From: Pseudomonas fluorescens
GTDB lineage: Bacteria > Pseudomonadota > Gammaproteobacteria > Pseudomonadales > Pseudomonadaceae
Direction: 5' to 3'
Assembly (NCBI RefSeq): GCF_005938625.1
Contig: NZ_VCNJ01000001.1
Span: 1-64,000 of the forward strand
DNA length: 64,000 nt
Positions within the stretch are counted from its first letter, which is position 1, and each line of letters starts with the position of its first letter. Position numbers and translations under genes: made by a program. The notes below the pieces were generated by a model. It was not told the origin of the DNA. It ran no database searches and saw nothing but the letters and a program-made list of their open reading frames with translations. Shown here one piece after another: positions 35,934-44,238 of this stretch.

Positions 35934-36899
35934 TCAGGCGGCGCGCGGTTTTAGCGTCACCCAATAACGGGTGAATTGCTGGACATCGAGCTGCAAGGTG
36001 TCGGCAACGGCGAAGATGATTTTCTCGGTGTTGCCGAGGGGGAAGGTGCCGGAAACCCGCAGGTCGGCCAATCGCGGATCGCACGCCAGATGGCCTTGGC
36101 GATAGCGGCTCAGGTCTTCGAGGAAGTCCGCCAGACGCTGCCCCTGCGCGACCAGCATGCCCTGACTCCAGGCCGGCGGGGTGAGCGCCACGGCTTGCCT
36201 GCTGAAAATCTCCCCTGCGCTGAAACTGATTTGTTCGCCTGCCTTCAGTGCGATGGGCTGATGTGGTTGCCGGGATGGCTTGATCACCAGCGTGCCCTTA
36301 TAAACGCTGACCTGAGTGAAACCGGCACGCTGTCTGACGCTGAAACGCGCGAGTGCGGATTCCAGCCGACCCTGAGCGATGTCGACCGACAACAAACGTT
36401 CATCGGCGCGGGTGACCAGCATCTCGCCACGAAGCAGTTTGATGCGCCGCGATTCACGTTCGAAAACCACATTGATCGCGCTGTCGGTGTTGAGCTGGAT
36501 TTGCGTGCTATCGGCCAACGTGAAGCTGCGTTGCTCACCGATGCGACTGTAGTAATCAGCGCTCCAGTCTTGCACGAACGCCGCGTCTTTCATGGCCCAG
36601 GCACTTGCACCGGCGGCGAACAAAACGCTTAACTGCTTGAGTGCCGAACGCCGCGACAGCGTCGGTCGCAGGGCTGCGTGGGCGAGGGGACGCTGGTCGG
36701 GGCTGCGCATTTCACGCATGCGTCGCGTAAACACTTCCGCCCGTTGCCAGGCGTGCTCGTGCACCGGATGCGCCTGACGCCAGCGCATCCATGCGGCGAG
36801 GGTTGCTTCGCTGACCTCGGGTTCCTGCAATTCAAGGTGCCACTGCATGGCTTGCTCGGCCACGTCGCCGGAAATCGCCAAAGTGTCTTCGCGGTTCAT
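35934..36899 (-). CDS. FecR-type anti-sigma regulator
   Basis: This 321-residue inner-membrane regulator has the N-terminal cytoplasmic DUF4880 part (QAMQWHLELQEPEVSEATLAAW), a twin-arginine-like RRSALKQLSVLFAAGASAWA membrane segment near residue 85-105, and a periplasmic FecR domain (RSFTLADSTQIQLNTDSAIN and onward). It would receive the signal from the receptor's STN domain and control the FecI-like sigma factor. It overlaps the sigma gene by four bases and precedes the receptor gene on the same strand. Confidence 0.92.
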   Translation of the reverse strand: MNREDTLAISGDVAEQAMQWHLELQEPEVSEATLAAWMRWRQAHPVHEHAWQRAEVFTRRMREMRSPDQRPLAHAALRPTLSRRSALKQLSVLFAAGASAWAMKDAAFVQDWSADYYSRIGEQRSFTLADSTQIQLNTDSAINVVFERESRRIKLLRGEMLVTRADERLLSVDIAQGRLESALARFSVRQRAGFTQVSVYKGTLVIKPSRQPHQPIALKAGEQISFSAGEIFSRQAVALTPPAWSQGMLVAQGQRLADFLEDLSRYRQGHLACDPRLADLRVSGTFPLGNTEKIIFAVADTLQLDVQQFTRYWVTLKPRAA

Positions 36900-37420
36900 G
36901 GCAGGTCGAGGCTCTCATCGAGCATGATGCACATCGCCCCGGCCTTGATGACGTAGCGCTTGACCGTAGTGACCGAAACGTCGAGCCGCGCAGCGATTTC
37001 GCCGTGACTCAAGCCGTCCATTTGCGACAACAGAAACGCTTCGCGAACCGGGCGCTCGAGACTTTCGAGTGCGCCGTCGAGGGCAATCAGGGTTTCCAGC
37101 AGGATCGCCTGGGTTTCCAGGCTCGGCGCCAGTTGCTCGGGCATTGCCGCCAGCGCCTCAAGGTAGGCACGCTCGAGTTTCTGCCGGCGGTAATGATTGG
37201 ATAAAACGCTTTGTGCGACCTTCGCCAGAAAGGTGCGAGGGGCACGCAGTTCTGGCACGTGTTCCTTGGCCAGCAGGCGCAAGAACGTGTCTTGTGCCAG
37301 ATCCGCTGCGCTTTGCGAGCAATTGAGCCGGCGACGTAGCCAGTTCTGTAGCCAGCTGTGCTGCTGACGATAGAGCACGGCGACATCGCAGAAAGTGTTG
37401 GTCTGGGTGGATGGAAGCAT
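36896..37420 (-). CDS. FecI-like ECF sigma factor
   Basis: This 174-residue extracytoplasmic-function sigma factor shows region 2 (AADLAQDTFLRLLAKE) and region 4 (VREAFLLSQMDGLSHGEIAARLDVSVTTVKRYVIKA). It is expected to direct transcription of the receptor gene in response to FecR. A Fur box lies 31 bases upstream of the start, so the set should be derepressed in low iron. The ATG at 37420 has a weak ribosome-binding site, but the family length fits. Confidence 0.92.
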   Translation of the reverse strand: MLPSTQTNTFCDVAVLYRQQHSWLQNWLRRRLNCSQSAADLAQDTFLRLLAKEHVPELRAPRTFLAKVAQSVLSNHYRRQKLERAYLEALAAMPEQLAPSLETQAILLETLIALDGALESLERPVREAFLLSQMDGLSHGEIAARLDVSVTTVKRYVIKAGAMCIMLDESLDLP

Positions 37421-37450
37421 TTAATGGGACGCCGTGTGAGCTGTATCACA

Positions 37451-37469
37451 AATGATAATGCTTATCATA
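37451..37469. promoter_or_regulatory. Fur box in the fecI promoter
   Basis: The sequence AATGATAATGCTTATCATA matches the 19-base Fur consensus GATAATGATAATCATTATC in its palindromic form, with TGATAA and TTATCA half-sites. It lies immediately upstream of the FecI-like gene and implies repression by ferrous Fur. Confidence 0.82.
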
Positions 37470-37552
37470 TAGAGCGGCGGGTTGTGGCTGCAAGACTTCC
37501 TTGCCAGACCTGCGAATGTTGAGCAGTGGGGGTTGCGTAACAGATTAATAAT

Positions 37553-37582
37553 CTGTGGCGAGGGGCAAGCCCCTCGCCACAG
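37553..37582. repeat. REP palindrome, CTGTGGCGAGGGG type
   Basis: CTGTGGCGAGGGGC, a 2-base loop AA, and GCCCCTCGCCACAG form a perfect 14-base-pair hairpin. This is a very common Pseudomonas REP type. It ends five bases beyond the stop of the dipeptidase gene and could also stop transcripts from that side. Confidence 0.85.
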
Positions 37583-37587
37583 CTGTA

Positions 37588-39327
37588 TTAGAGTTTCGGC
37601 AACTGGCCGATGCGTCCGATCATTTCAGTCACGATCTGCAGATCCAGCTGGAATTGCTCCACAGTCTTGAACTCGCCATCGGTGTGACCGGTGTACTTCA
37701 CGTTCGGCATGGCCAGACCGAATTGCACGCCGTTCGGCAATTCATGCACCGAGGTGGCGCCGGCGGAGGTGCCGAACTCGTGTTTCATGCCGAGGTTTTC
37801 AGTCGATACTGCCAACAGCGCTTTGACCCACTCACCCTCAGGGTTGCGGTACATCGGCTCGGCAATCGAGTAGTCGAAGGCAACGGCGACGTGGCTTTTC
37901 TTGCTCCACGCCGCCAGTTTCTCAGCGATTTCAGCCTTGAGCTTCTCTGGCGATTTGCCCTTCGGCACGCGCAGGTTGACTGCGAGTTTGAAGGCCTTTT
38001 CGTCCGTGCCGACGTAGGTTAGCGACGTTGTCAGCGGCCCCATGAAGGCATCGGAGAAACCGACACTCAGCTTGTTGCCCAGGTAATCCAGACCCCAGTT
38101 GTCGGCAGCGTAACGTGCGGCATCGGTGATGTGGTTGTGCTTGAACGCGACTTTGCCATCAAGGCTATTGATAAAGACCAGCATCCGCGCGACCGGGTTG
38201 ACCCCGGATTCGGGCTCGGAGGAGTGTGCAGATACGCCAGTCACGGTCAGTTTGACGTCTTTGCCGTCGACCTTGGCGCTCACCTGGAAATCGCCGCCAT
38301 TGCGTTTGGCAAACTCGTCGCCGGCCTTTTGCAGACTGGCGGCCAGTTCCGCAGGCTTGTCGGTGACCAGCGTGGCGACCGACACCGATGGAATCTGGTT
38401 AGTCGCCAGGCCACCGGTCATCGAGATGATTTCCGCACCTTTGCCTTCACCTTTGCGCTTGGCAAAGTTGGCCATGACGGTGCCGTAGCCTTTCTCGGCA
38501 ATCACCACCGGATATCCGCCATCCAGCGCCAGGTTGTAGTTCGGCGTCGGATTGCGTTCGAAGTAGTAAGGGATCGCGTCGCCCGTGGTTTCTTCAGTGG
38601 TGTCGACCAGCAACTTGAAGTTGCGCACCAGTGGCAGTTTTTCTTCCTTGATGACTTTCATGGCATAGAGCGTGACCACGATGCCGTTCTTGTCATCCTC
38701 GGTGCCGCGACCATACATGCGATCGCCGATCAGGGTGATCTTGAACGGGTCGAGGCGGGTGCCATCCTTGAGCACCCAGTTTTCCGGCGTCACCGGCACC
38801 ACGTCAGCGTGCGCATGAATACCGACGACTTCATCGCCCGTGCCGTCGAGAGAGATCTCGTAGACACGATTGTCGATGTTGCGGAATTTCAGGTTGAAGG
38901 ACTCGGCAAGGCTCTGAATCTTCGCCGCGATCTTGGTGAATTCCGGGTTGTCATGCTGATCGACGCCGTCTTTGCGATAAGTCGGGATCTCGACCAGTTC
39001 GCGCAGGGTTTCAGTGGCGGCAGCGCTGTATTTCGCGCGCGTGTAGAGACCGAGCAGACGATAGATTTCATTCTGCTGATCAGCCGTCAAAGTCTTGTTG
39101 TCGAGATAAGCACCAATTGCCGGGCCGATGTCGGCGGTTTTCGCCAGATCGCTCTTGCCCAGATTGCCGAGGAATTGGCGGAAGTCTGTGGCTTTGTCGG
39201 CGCTGTAGGTCTTGAGAATTTCGGCGCTCTGTTGCGGGGTGATATTGGCTTGCGCGGGCGCGGTGAACACGGCAAGACCGGCGAGCATCAAGGTGGTGGC
39301 AGCCAGTTTTTTGAAAGGGACATTCAT
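37588..39327 (-). CDS. M20-family dipeptidase, exported
   Basis: This 579-residue zinc peptidase has a signal peptide (MNVPFKKLAATTLMLAGLAV ending in AQA). The M20 catalytic set is visible: HAHADVVPV with His171/His173 region and Asp175, then GTEDDKNGIV with the bridging aspartate, the ETTGDAI acid pair, and a later HSSEPESG in the dimerisation lid. It resembles Pseudomonas proteins named dipeptidase or PepV-like, expected to release amino acids from short peptides in the periplasm. The ATG at 39327 suits the signal peptide; the ATG at 39339 is equally possible. It has no operon partner: a Fur-controlled set and a REP lie on one side and a terminator on the other. Confidence 0.88.
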   Translation of the reverse strand: MNVPFKKLAATTLMLAGLAVFTAPAQANITPQQSAEILKTYSADKATDFRQFLGNLGKSDLAKTADIGPAIGAYLDNKTLTADQQNEIYRLLGLYTRAKYSAAATETLRELVEIPTYRKDGVDQHDNPEFTKIAAKIQSLAESFNLKFRNIDNRVYEISLDGTGDEVVGIHAHADVVPVTPENWVLKDGTRLDPFKITLIGDRMYGRGTEDDKNGIVVTLYAMKVIKEEKLPLVRNFKLLVDTTEETTGDAIPYYFERNPTPNYNLALDGGYPVVIAEKGYGTVMANFAKRKGEGKGAEIISMTGGLATNQIPSVSVATLVTDKPAELAASLQKAGDEFAKRNGGDFQVSAKVDGKDVKLTVTGVSAHSSEPESGVNPVARMLVFINSLDGKVAFKHNHITDAARYAADNWGLDYLGNKLSVGFSDAFMGPLTTSLTYVGTDEKAFKLAVNLRVPKGKSPEKLKAEIAEKLAAWSKKSHVAVAFDYSIAEPMYRNPEGEWVKALLAVSTENLGMKHEFGTSAGATSVHELPNGVQFGLAMPNVKYTGHTDGEFKTVEQFQLDLQIVTEMIGRIGQLPKL

Positions 39328-39474
39328 TACGAAGGGCATTCCTTTGCAGGGCAGTGAGTTAGGCGTGTCTCAGCGCTGAGACACATACACTTACAAACTA
39401 ACACCGCGCCAGAGCCTTGCGGGAGTCCTGAAAGGGGATCTGTCGCACAAAAATGCAAAAGAGGCGCACAAATG

Positions 39475-39501
39475 AAAAAACCCGGGGGGAAGGTTCCCGG
39501 G
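39475..39501 (-). terminator. Terminator after the lipoprotein/lipase cassette
   Basis: CCCGGG at 39481-39486 pairs with CCCGGG at 39496-39501 (both self-complementary), with a GGGAAGGTT loop. Read on the minus strand the stem is followed by a T-run (the A's at 39475-39480), about 75 bases past the end of the lipoprotein gene at 39575. Confidence 0.75.
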
Positions 39502-39574
39502 CTTGTTTTATGGCTGAGATCAACCGACGACCAGCGCTTCTGCAAATCCCGGCACCAAGTTCAGCGAAGGGTGG

Positions 39575-40090
39575 CTATCTGAAAATCTGTTCAATCATGA
39601 CTCGGGATGGGATGAATAACGTGTTCGTGTAATAGGCCTCATACCCATAGGCGGTTATGCGAACTTTGCAGGGGATTGAAGCTTGCGACGCCAGCAACGG
39701 TTTGATGGCGTCGTAGTCATTCAGGTCGCGTTGCGTGCCATTCGGATTGGTGTAGTAAAAGATCAGATCAGAGGAAAATTTGTAATTGGGTTTGGCTTGA
39801 CTGCTCGCGGTCACCCGTCCTTCGGCTTTTACCGCGATTGAATGCTCGGATGAAAATTCCGTGTCTCGATTGAGAGAGCAGATCAGGGTAGGGGTGAGCT
39901 GGTTGGAGTTTTCGTAATCATTGAAAGCGCTCTGCAAATCCACAGTGGAGTTGAAGTGCGCCGTGAACAGATTGGCTGGGCCGAGCTCGAACGACGATAA
40001 CGTGAGGTCAGCGGGTGGGATGCTGGCTGTTTTTACGCAGCCGGTGCAGAAAAGAACTACCAGGTAAATGACTGCGCGGAATCTGTTCAT
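39575..40090 (-). CDS. Small lipoprotein, candidate immunity protein
   Basis: This 171-residue protein starts MNRFRAVIYLVVLFCTGCVK, a lipoprotein signal with the modified cysteine at about residue 18, so it should be anchored in a membrane facing the periplasm. The rest is beta-rich with two cysteines (CSLN; CKVRITAYGYEAYY) and shows no family I can name. It overlaps the stop of the upstream hydrolase gene by four bases. Periplasmic lipoproteins encoded directly after T6SS lipase effectors usually neutralise them (Tli proteins), so immunity is the inferred role. Confidence 0.65.
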   Translation of the reverse strand: MNRFRAVIYLVVLFCTGCVKTASIPPADLTLSSFELGPANLFTAHFNSTVDLQSAFNDYENSNQLTPTLICSLNRDTEFSSEHSIAVKAEGRVTASSQAKPNYKFSSDLIFYYTNPNGTQRDLNDYDAIKPLLASQASIPCKVRITAYGYEAYYTNTLFIPSRVMIEQIFR

Positions 40091-40821
40091 TGGCCGAAGA
40101 TATCGTTGATTGAATCAAAAATCAGATCGCAAGCGGACTTCGTTCCTTGCACCAGTTCGTAAAACATCCAGTCAGCAGAAGCATGGTGCTTATCAATGGT
40201 TTTATTGATGGTCGGACCTGCCTCGATAATCCAGCGCTCACCGAAGTCCGCGACACCGTCGGATTGGTCAGGTGTACTGGCGTTGGCCCGGATGTTGATC
40301 CATGTTTCAGCGACCGGCGTTGGTTCAGAGAAGTAGATGTCAGAACCCAGCCATACGAGGAACCCTTCACCCACGGGATCGAGTGTCACCAGATATTTGA
40401 TGGTGTAACCGGCTTCGGACAGAATCTGTGACAGATGCGCCCCGTTCCACGCACCGAGACTGTGGCCGACGATATAAACCGGGCAGGACTTGCTGGGTAT
40501 GTTGTCGATGAAGTGAGTCTGGATATCGCCGGCCCCCCTTGCATCCTTGTAGCTTTTGGGGAATCCCGAGTATTTCGCCTTCAGCTTTTCGTTACCGGCA
40601 ATTTTGCCGTCGAGCAGTTGCTGTGCGGCATCGATATTGTGGAACGCGCCCTGGAAATAGTATTTCTCCTGGTCGGCAGCCCCACCGATGAAAAAAACGA
40701 TCGCTTTCTTTACTGCAACGGGAGCCGTCTTTACCGACTGATCCTTCACGAGCGTTAGCGTCGGTGTGACTGCCAGGCTCGCGGTATTACCATTGGGAAG
40801 CTGGATTTGCTCTGCCGGCAT
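40087..40821 (-). CDS. Lipase-like alpha/beta hydrolase, candidate T6SS effector
   Basis: This 244-residue protein has the serine-hydrolase elbow GHSLGAW with Ser121, a likely acid in VTLDPVG (Asp148) and a C-terminal histidine-rich stretch TIDKHHASADW that could supply the catalytic histidine. An early FFIGGAAD motif fits an oxyanion strand. It has no signal peptide. It lies four bases after a PAAR gene and overlaps a lipoprotein gene, the classic order PAAR, effector, immunity. Known Tle lipases use GxSxG serines against phospholipids, but I cannot place this one in a Tle family by eye. Confidence 0.75.
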   Translation of the reverse strand: MPAEQIQLPNGNTASLAVTPTLTLVKDQSVKTAPVAVKKAIVFFIGGAADQEKYYFQGAFHNIDAAQQLLDGKIAGNEKLKAKYSGFPKSYKDARGAGDIQTHFIDNIPSKSCPVYIVGHSLGAWNGAHLSQILSEAGYTIKYLVTLDPVGEGFLVWLGSDIYFSEPTPVAETWINIRANASTPDQSDGVADFGERWIIEAGPTINKTIDKHHASADWMFYELVQGTKSACDLIFDSINDIFGQ

Positions 40822-40825
40822 GCTG

Positions 40826-41323
40826 TCAATCTTCCAGAAAGAGTTTGAAGGTTTCTGCCACGTGTGAACTCACCACGTGGGTGAACCCCTGCGCATCACT
40901 GGTTCCGTACTCGAAGCTGCCGTTAGCGCGTTGAATGGCGTAGCCATGGTTAGGCATGGGCTCACCAGTGCTTTCGTCGATCAGTTTGATCTTGTCGCTG
41001 AAGTGCACAGGCATCGGCAGCAGGCCGCTGAAAGGTGCCGAGACGAATGTGTCGCCGATGATGACTGTTCCGGAGCCACCCACCACGACATTGCCGTGCC
41101 CGCCCGTGCTGTCTATCGTCGCAGCGTTCAAGCCATTGATGAAAACGGTCGAACTGACGCCCCCCGTGATTGGACTGCCGCAAGCGGACTTGTCGGTCAT
41201 CCGGGCGGCAGCAAGCCCGTCAAAGTTCACATTGGGTGAACCACTGGCAATTGGATTCGTGCCATGCCCCGGAAGAGGGCAGCTAGTGGGGTCCGAAAGG
41301 CGTGCAGCAGGTTTTCCGCTCAT
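40826..41323 (-). CDS. PAAR-domain protein with C-terminal extension
   Basis: This 165-residue protein has a PAAR repeat part (about 1-95) with PAARLSDPTSC near the start, GSPNVNFDGLAAARMTDKSAC, and a glycine-rich stretch ending VVGGSGTVIIG. PAAR proteins cap the VgrG spike of the type VI secretion system. The C-terminal part (IKLIDESTGEPMPNHGYAI, then GTSDAQGFTHVV) resembles the transthyretin-like extensions that carry an effector on the spike. It heads a three-gene same-strand cassette; no other T6SS gene is in the window. Confidence 0.87.
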   Translation of the reverse strand: MSGKPAARLSDPTSCPLPGHGTNPIASGSPNVNFDGLAAARMTDKSACGSPITGGVSSTVFINGLNAATIDSTGGHGNVVVGGSGTVIIGDTFVSAPFSGLLPMPVHFSDKIKLIDESTGEPMPNHGYAIQRANGSFEYGTSDAQGFTHVVSSHVAETFKLFLED

Positions 41324-41536
41324 AAGAAGTTCCGTTTCAAGAGTTCAGATCGGGCGACGGTGATGGGTAACCGGATGGCGGTGCATGAAGGCTATTCATT
41401 GCGCAAGTGTGGTGTCCTCTCAGCGAGACATTGACCACTTGTGTATCCGGACGGATAGGGGGAGGGGCGCCTTCAATCACACCGAAGAGGCTAGAAGAAG
41501 CGAGAGGAACAAGCGCTTGCATACGTGAAGCATGCA

Positions 41537-41718
41537 TGGATTCTTACCGTCCTTGGAAATTTCGTTACGGAGCATGCCGCAAGCCACTGCTGTGTTCAAC
41601 AATATTCAAGGAGCTTGAAGGTCTGTTCCTGCCGAAGCTGGACACCCTCGAGGATATTCGGCGCTACGAAAACAGCGCCAATCGTCTCCGTACAAAGAGG
41701 AAGCCCCGCAATGCTTGA
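41537..41718 (+). pseudogene. Possible remnant of an XRE-type HipB partner
   Basis: This frame ends in a segment (LEGLFLPKLDTLEDIRRYEN and a basic tail RLRTKRKPR) that looks like the C-terminus of the XRE regulators found before hipA. Its stop overlaps the hipA start by eight bases, as in hipBA operons. No helix-turn-helix is encoded upstream in any frame, so the front of the gene appears deleted. The similarity is short and judged by eye. Confidence 0.3.
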
Positions 41719-42998
41719 GCAGGTGAATGTCTTCTACGAGGGCTGGGGTGAGCGATTCCAATGCGGCACACTGGTCTCCACGACCGCCCTGACCGGCCGC
41801 CCGCTAATCGTGTTCGAATACAGCAATGAAACAAGGCAAAGGGGCCTGGAACTGTCCTCCTACAGGTTGCCGTTGGAGGGGACTCAGTTGCGCCGAGATT
41901 TTCCCGACCACCAACTGTACTTGCCAGGGCCTGTTTACGACGCCTTGCCGGATGGCTGGGGCGTGTTGCTGATGGATCGTATGTTCAGGCGCAAGGGGCT
42001 CACCACGGCGCGCATCGGCTCACTGGAACGGCTGGCCTGTATCGGTAGCAATGCAATGGGGGGCCATGACGTTTGAGCCAGTGGCGCCCGAAGGGCAGGC
42101 GTCTGAAGTCCACATCCCGCTGGAGCAACTTGCTGCCGAAGTGCAGGAAGTGCTCCATGGAGAGGGTGGCGAGTTCTTGCAGGCGTTGCTGTTAGTGGGC
42201 GGCTCGCCTCAAGGTGAAAGGCCTAAGGCCCTGGTCTATCGCGATCCCGAAACCGGCCGGTTTACCACTGCCGTCACGGCGGGCTATGAGGCATGGTTGA
42301 TTAAATTCCCGGCCAAAGATGAGCATGCCGAGGTGTGCTCTATCGAAATGGTCTACGCCGAATGCCTGCGCATGTGCGCTATCGAGCCCCCTGACACGCA
42401 GTACCTCAGTCTGCCGGATGGGTTGGCGGCGTTTGCCAGTAGGCGATTTGACCGTAGGGATGGTCTGCGCGTCCCCATGCAAAGCCTCGCGGCGTTTACA
42501 GGGACAGATTACCGATCTCCGGGAGTGGTGGACTACGTCAACTTCTTGCGGGCGACACAGATGTGTACCAACGACGTACGAGAGATGGCAGTAGCCTTCG
42601 AACGTGCCGTCTTCAATGTGGCTTTCAACAACCGAGACGATCATCCCAAGAGCTTTGCCTACATCATGTCGCAAGACGGTCATTGGAGACTGTCGCCGGC
42701 TTATGACGTGACCTTCTGCGAGGGGCCAGGTGGATATCACCAGATGGATGTGATGGGGGAAGCCCTGTCGATTTCCCGCACGCAAATGCTTCGGCTTGCC
42801 GAGGAAGCCGAGGTGCCACAGGACGTTGCAGGCAGAATGATTGACGGCATCTGTGACGTGGCGAGCCGGTTTGCAAGCATCGCCGAGGACCTGTTTCCAC
42901 AGGCGATTACTCCAGACACCTTACGCACGATCCAGGGCCGCATCGATCAGAACGTAGCTCGGTTACACCGCGGTCATGCGGGTAGCGGTCGCGGTTAA
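41711..42998 (+). pseudogene. hipA: hipA toxin-kinase gene split by a frameshift
   Basis: Two adjoining frames together encode a full HipA-type serine/threonine kinase of about 430 residues. The first frame (from 41711) gives the N-terminal couple domain through RLACIGSNAMG and stops at 42076. The second carries the rest: TFEPV, the loop LVGGSPQGERPKAL, the kinase motif NNRDDHPKSFA and SPAYDVTF. The break is in a run of six G's at 42058-42063; with five G's the frame reads SNAMGAMTFEPV with no interruption. Either the gene is inactivated, the homopolymer varies between cells, or there is a sequencing error. Its partner gene also seems lost. Confidence 0.8.
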
Positions 42999-43053
42999 AG
43001 ATCGGGAGGAACGGGGTACTCGTAATCGATGCTGCCGTGTGCTTCGAAGATGC

Positions 43054-43968
43054 CTAGAGGCTATCCGGATCGCCAAAAAACATCTGAATCCGCGACCGCA
43101 ACCAACGTTCACCCGGATCATTATCCTGCGACCCACGCCACGCCATATGCAGCTCAAACGTACGCGTCGGCAACGGCGGATCTTCCGCGCGAACACCGCC
43201 AGCCGCCGTCAGCGCATCCGCCGTGTAATCCGGCACGGTCGCCACGATGTCAGTACCCGCCAACAACGTACTCAAGCCATTGAACTGCGGCACGGCCAGT
43301 ACCACATGCCGTTTGCGCCCCAGTTTCTCCAGCTCTTCATCAATAAACCCACTGAGGTCGCCGGCAAACGACACCAGCGCATGCGGACGCGCGCAGTAGT
43401 CATCCAGACTCAACGGCCCCGGCACGGTATCGGCACGCAGCAGTTTTGGCGCGCTGCGACGCAAGACCTTGCGCTTGGCGTTGGCCGGCAGGTCGGTGGT
43501 GTAGCTGACGCCAATGGATATCTCGCCGGAGGCCAACAGGCCCGGCATCAATATGTAGTTGACGCGACGGATCACCAGCACGATGCCCGGCGATTCGGCG
43601 CGCAAGCGTTTGAGCAGCATCGGCAGCAGGGCGAATTCGACGTCGTCGGACAAACCGATCCGAAATACCGAAGTGCTGGTGGCCGGGTCGAATTCCGCTG
43701 CACGGCTGACCGCCGTCGAAATCGAATCGAGGGCGGGCGAGAGCAGGGCGAAGATTTCCACCGCGCGGGCGGACGGTTCCATACTGCGCCCGGTGCGCAC
43801 GAATAGCGGGTCATCGAACAGGCTGCGCAGGCGCGAGAGCGCCGCACTGATCGCCGGTTGACCGAGGAACAGCTTTTCTGCCGCCCGGGTCACACTGCGT
43901 TCGTGCATCAATGTTTCGAATACGATCAACAGGTTCAGGTCGACACGACGCAGGTCATTACGATTCAT
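43054..43968 (-). CDS. mexT: LysR-type activator of mexEF-oprN
   Basis: This 304-residue LysR regulator matches P. aeruginosa MexT almost throughout by eye: MNRNDLRRVDLNLLIVFETL at the start, the winged helix (VTRAAEKLFLGQPAISAALS), and FRIGLSDDVEF, VSFAGDLSGFIDEELEKLGR and a GDPDSL tail. MexT is a redox-responsive activator of mexEF-oprN and mexS. The frame is intact with no duplication of the kind that inactivates mexT in some laboratory strains. The ATG at 43968 is chosen over 44031. It is divergent from mexS and points toward mexE, but the two are separated by about 9.9 kb. Confidence 0.93.
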   Translation of the reverse strand: MNRNDLRRVDLNLLIVFETLMHERSVTRAAEKLFLGQPAISAALSRLRSLFDDPLFVRTGRSMEPSARAVEIFALLSPALDSISTAVSRAAEFDPATSTSVFRIGLSDDVEFALLPMLLKRLRAESPGIVLVIRRVNYILMPGLLASGEISIGVSYTTDLPANAKRKVLRRSAPKLLRADTVPGPLSLDDYCARPHALVSFAGDLSGFIDEELEKLGRKRHVVLAVPQFNGLSTLLAGTDIVATVPDYTADALTAAGGVRAEDPPLPTRTFELHMAWRGSQDNDPGERWLRSRIQMFFGDPDSL

Positions 43969-44155
43969 CTGGAGTCCTGGCAGAGTCATCAAGCTTGACG
44001 AGAGCGGCCATATGAGAACAATGGCCGGCATGAATCTTACGGGGAAAGGCTGGTACTCTGCACCGGAAAATTCAGCTTTACTGAGACGGTGGCAGCAGTT
44101 TTTTCATGGATTTTGCCAATGCCGCCCCTGTTGCGGAATCAATGACAGGCATGTC

Positions 44156-44179
44156 GACTATTAATAGCCACTGATAGTC
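44156..44179. promoter_or_regulatory. Inverted repeat in the mexT-mexS gap
   Basis: GACTAT (44156-44161) and ATAGTC (44174-44179) form an inverted repeat with a 12-base spacer, 60 bases before the mexS start. LysR regulators bind such dyads in divergent promoters, so it may be a MexT site, although it does not fit the published MexT consensus well. Confidence 0.35.
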
Positions 44180-44238
44180 TTGGGTCAAAAGCCCAGATAG
44201 AGTTCATGGCATTAGAGGTTACTTTGACGAGGTTTGCG

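Noticed and set aside
34430..35974. A plus-strand frame of about 514 codons opposite the TonB receptor
   Set aside because: It lies inside a well-supported receptor gene and lacks any start signal or domain.
44032..44238. A MexT operator of published form in the mexT-mexS gap
   Set aside because: I found only a different dyad (GACTAT-N12-ATAGTC); alignment to the MexT consensus gave too few matches to call it.
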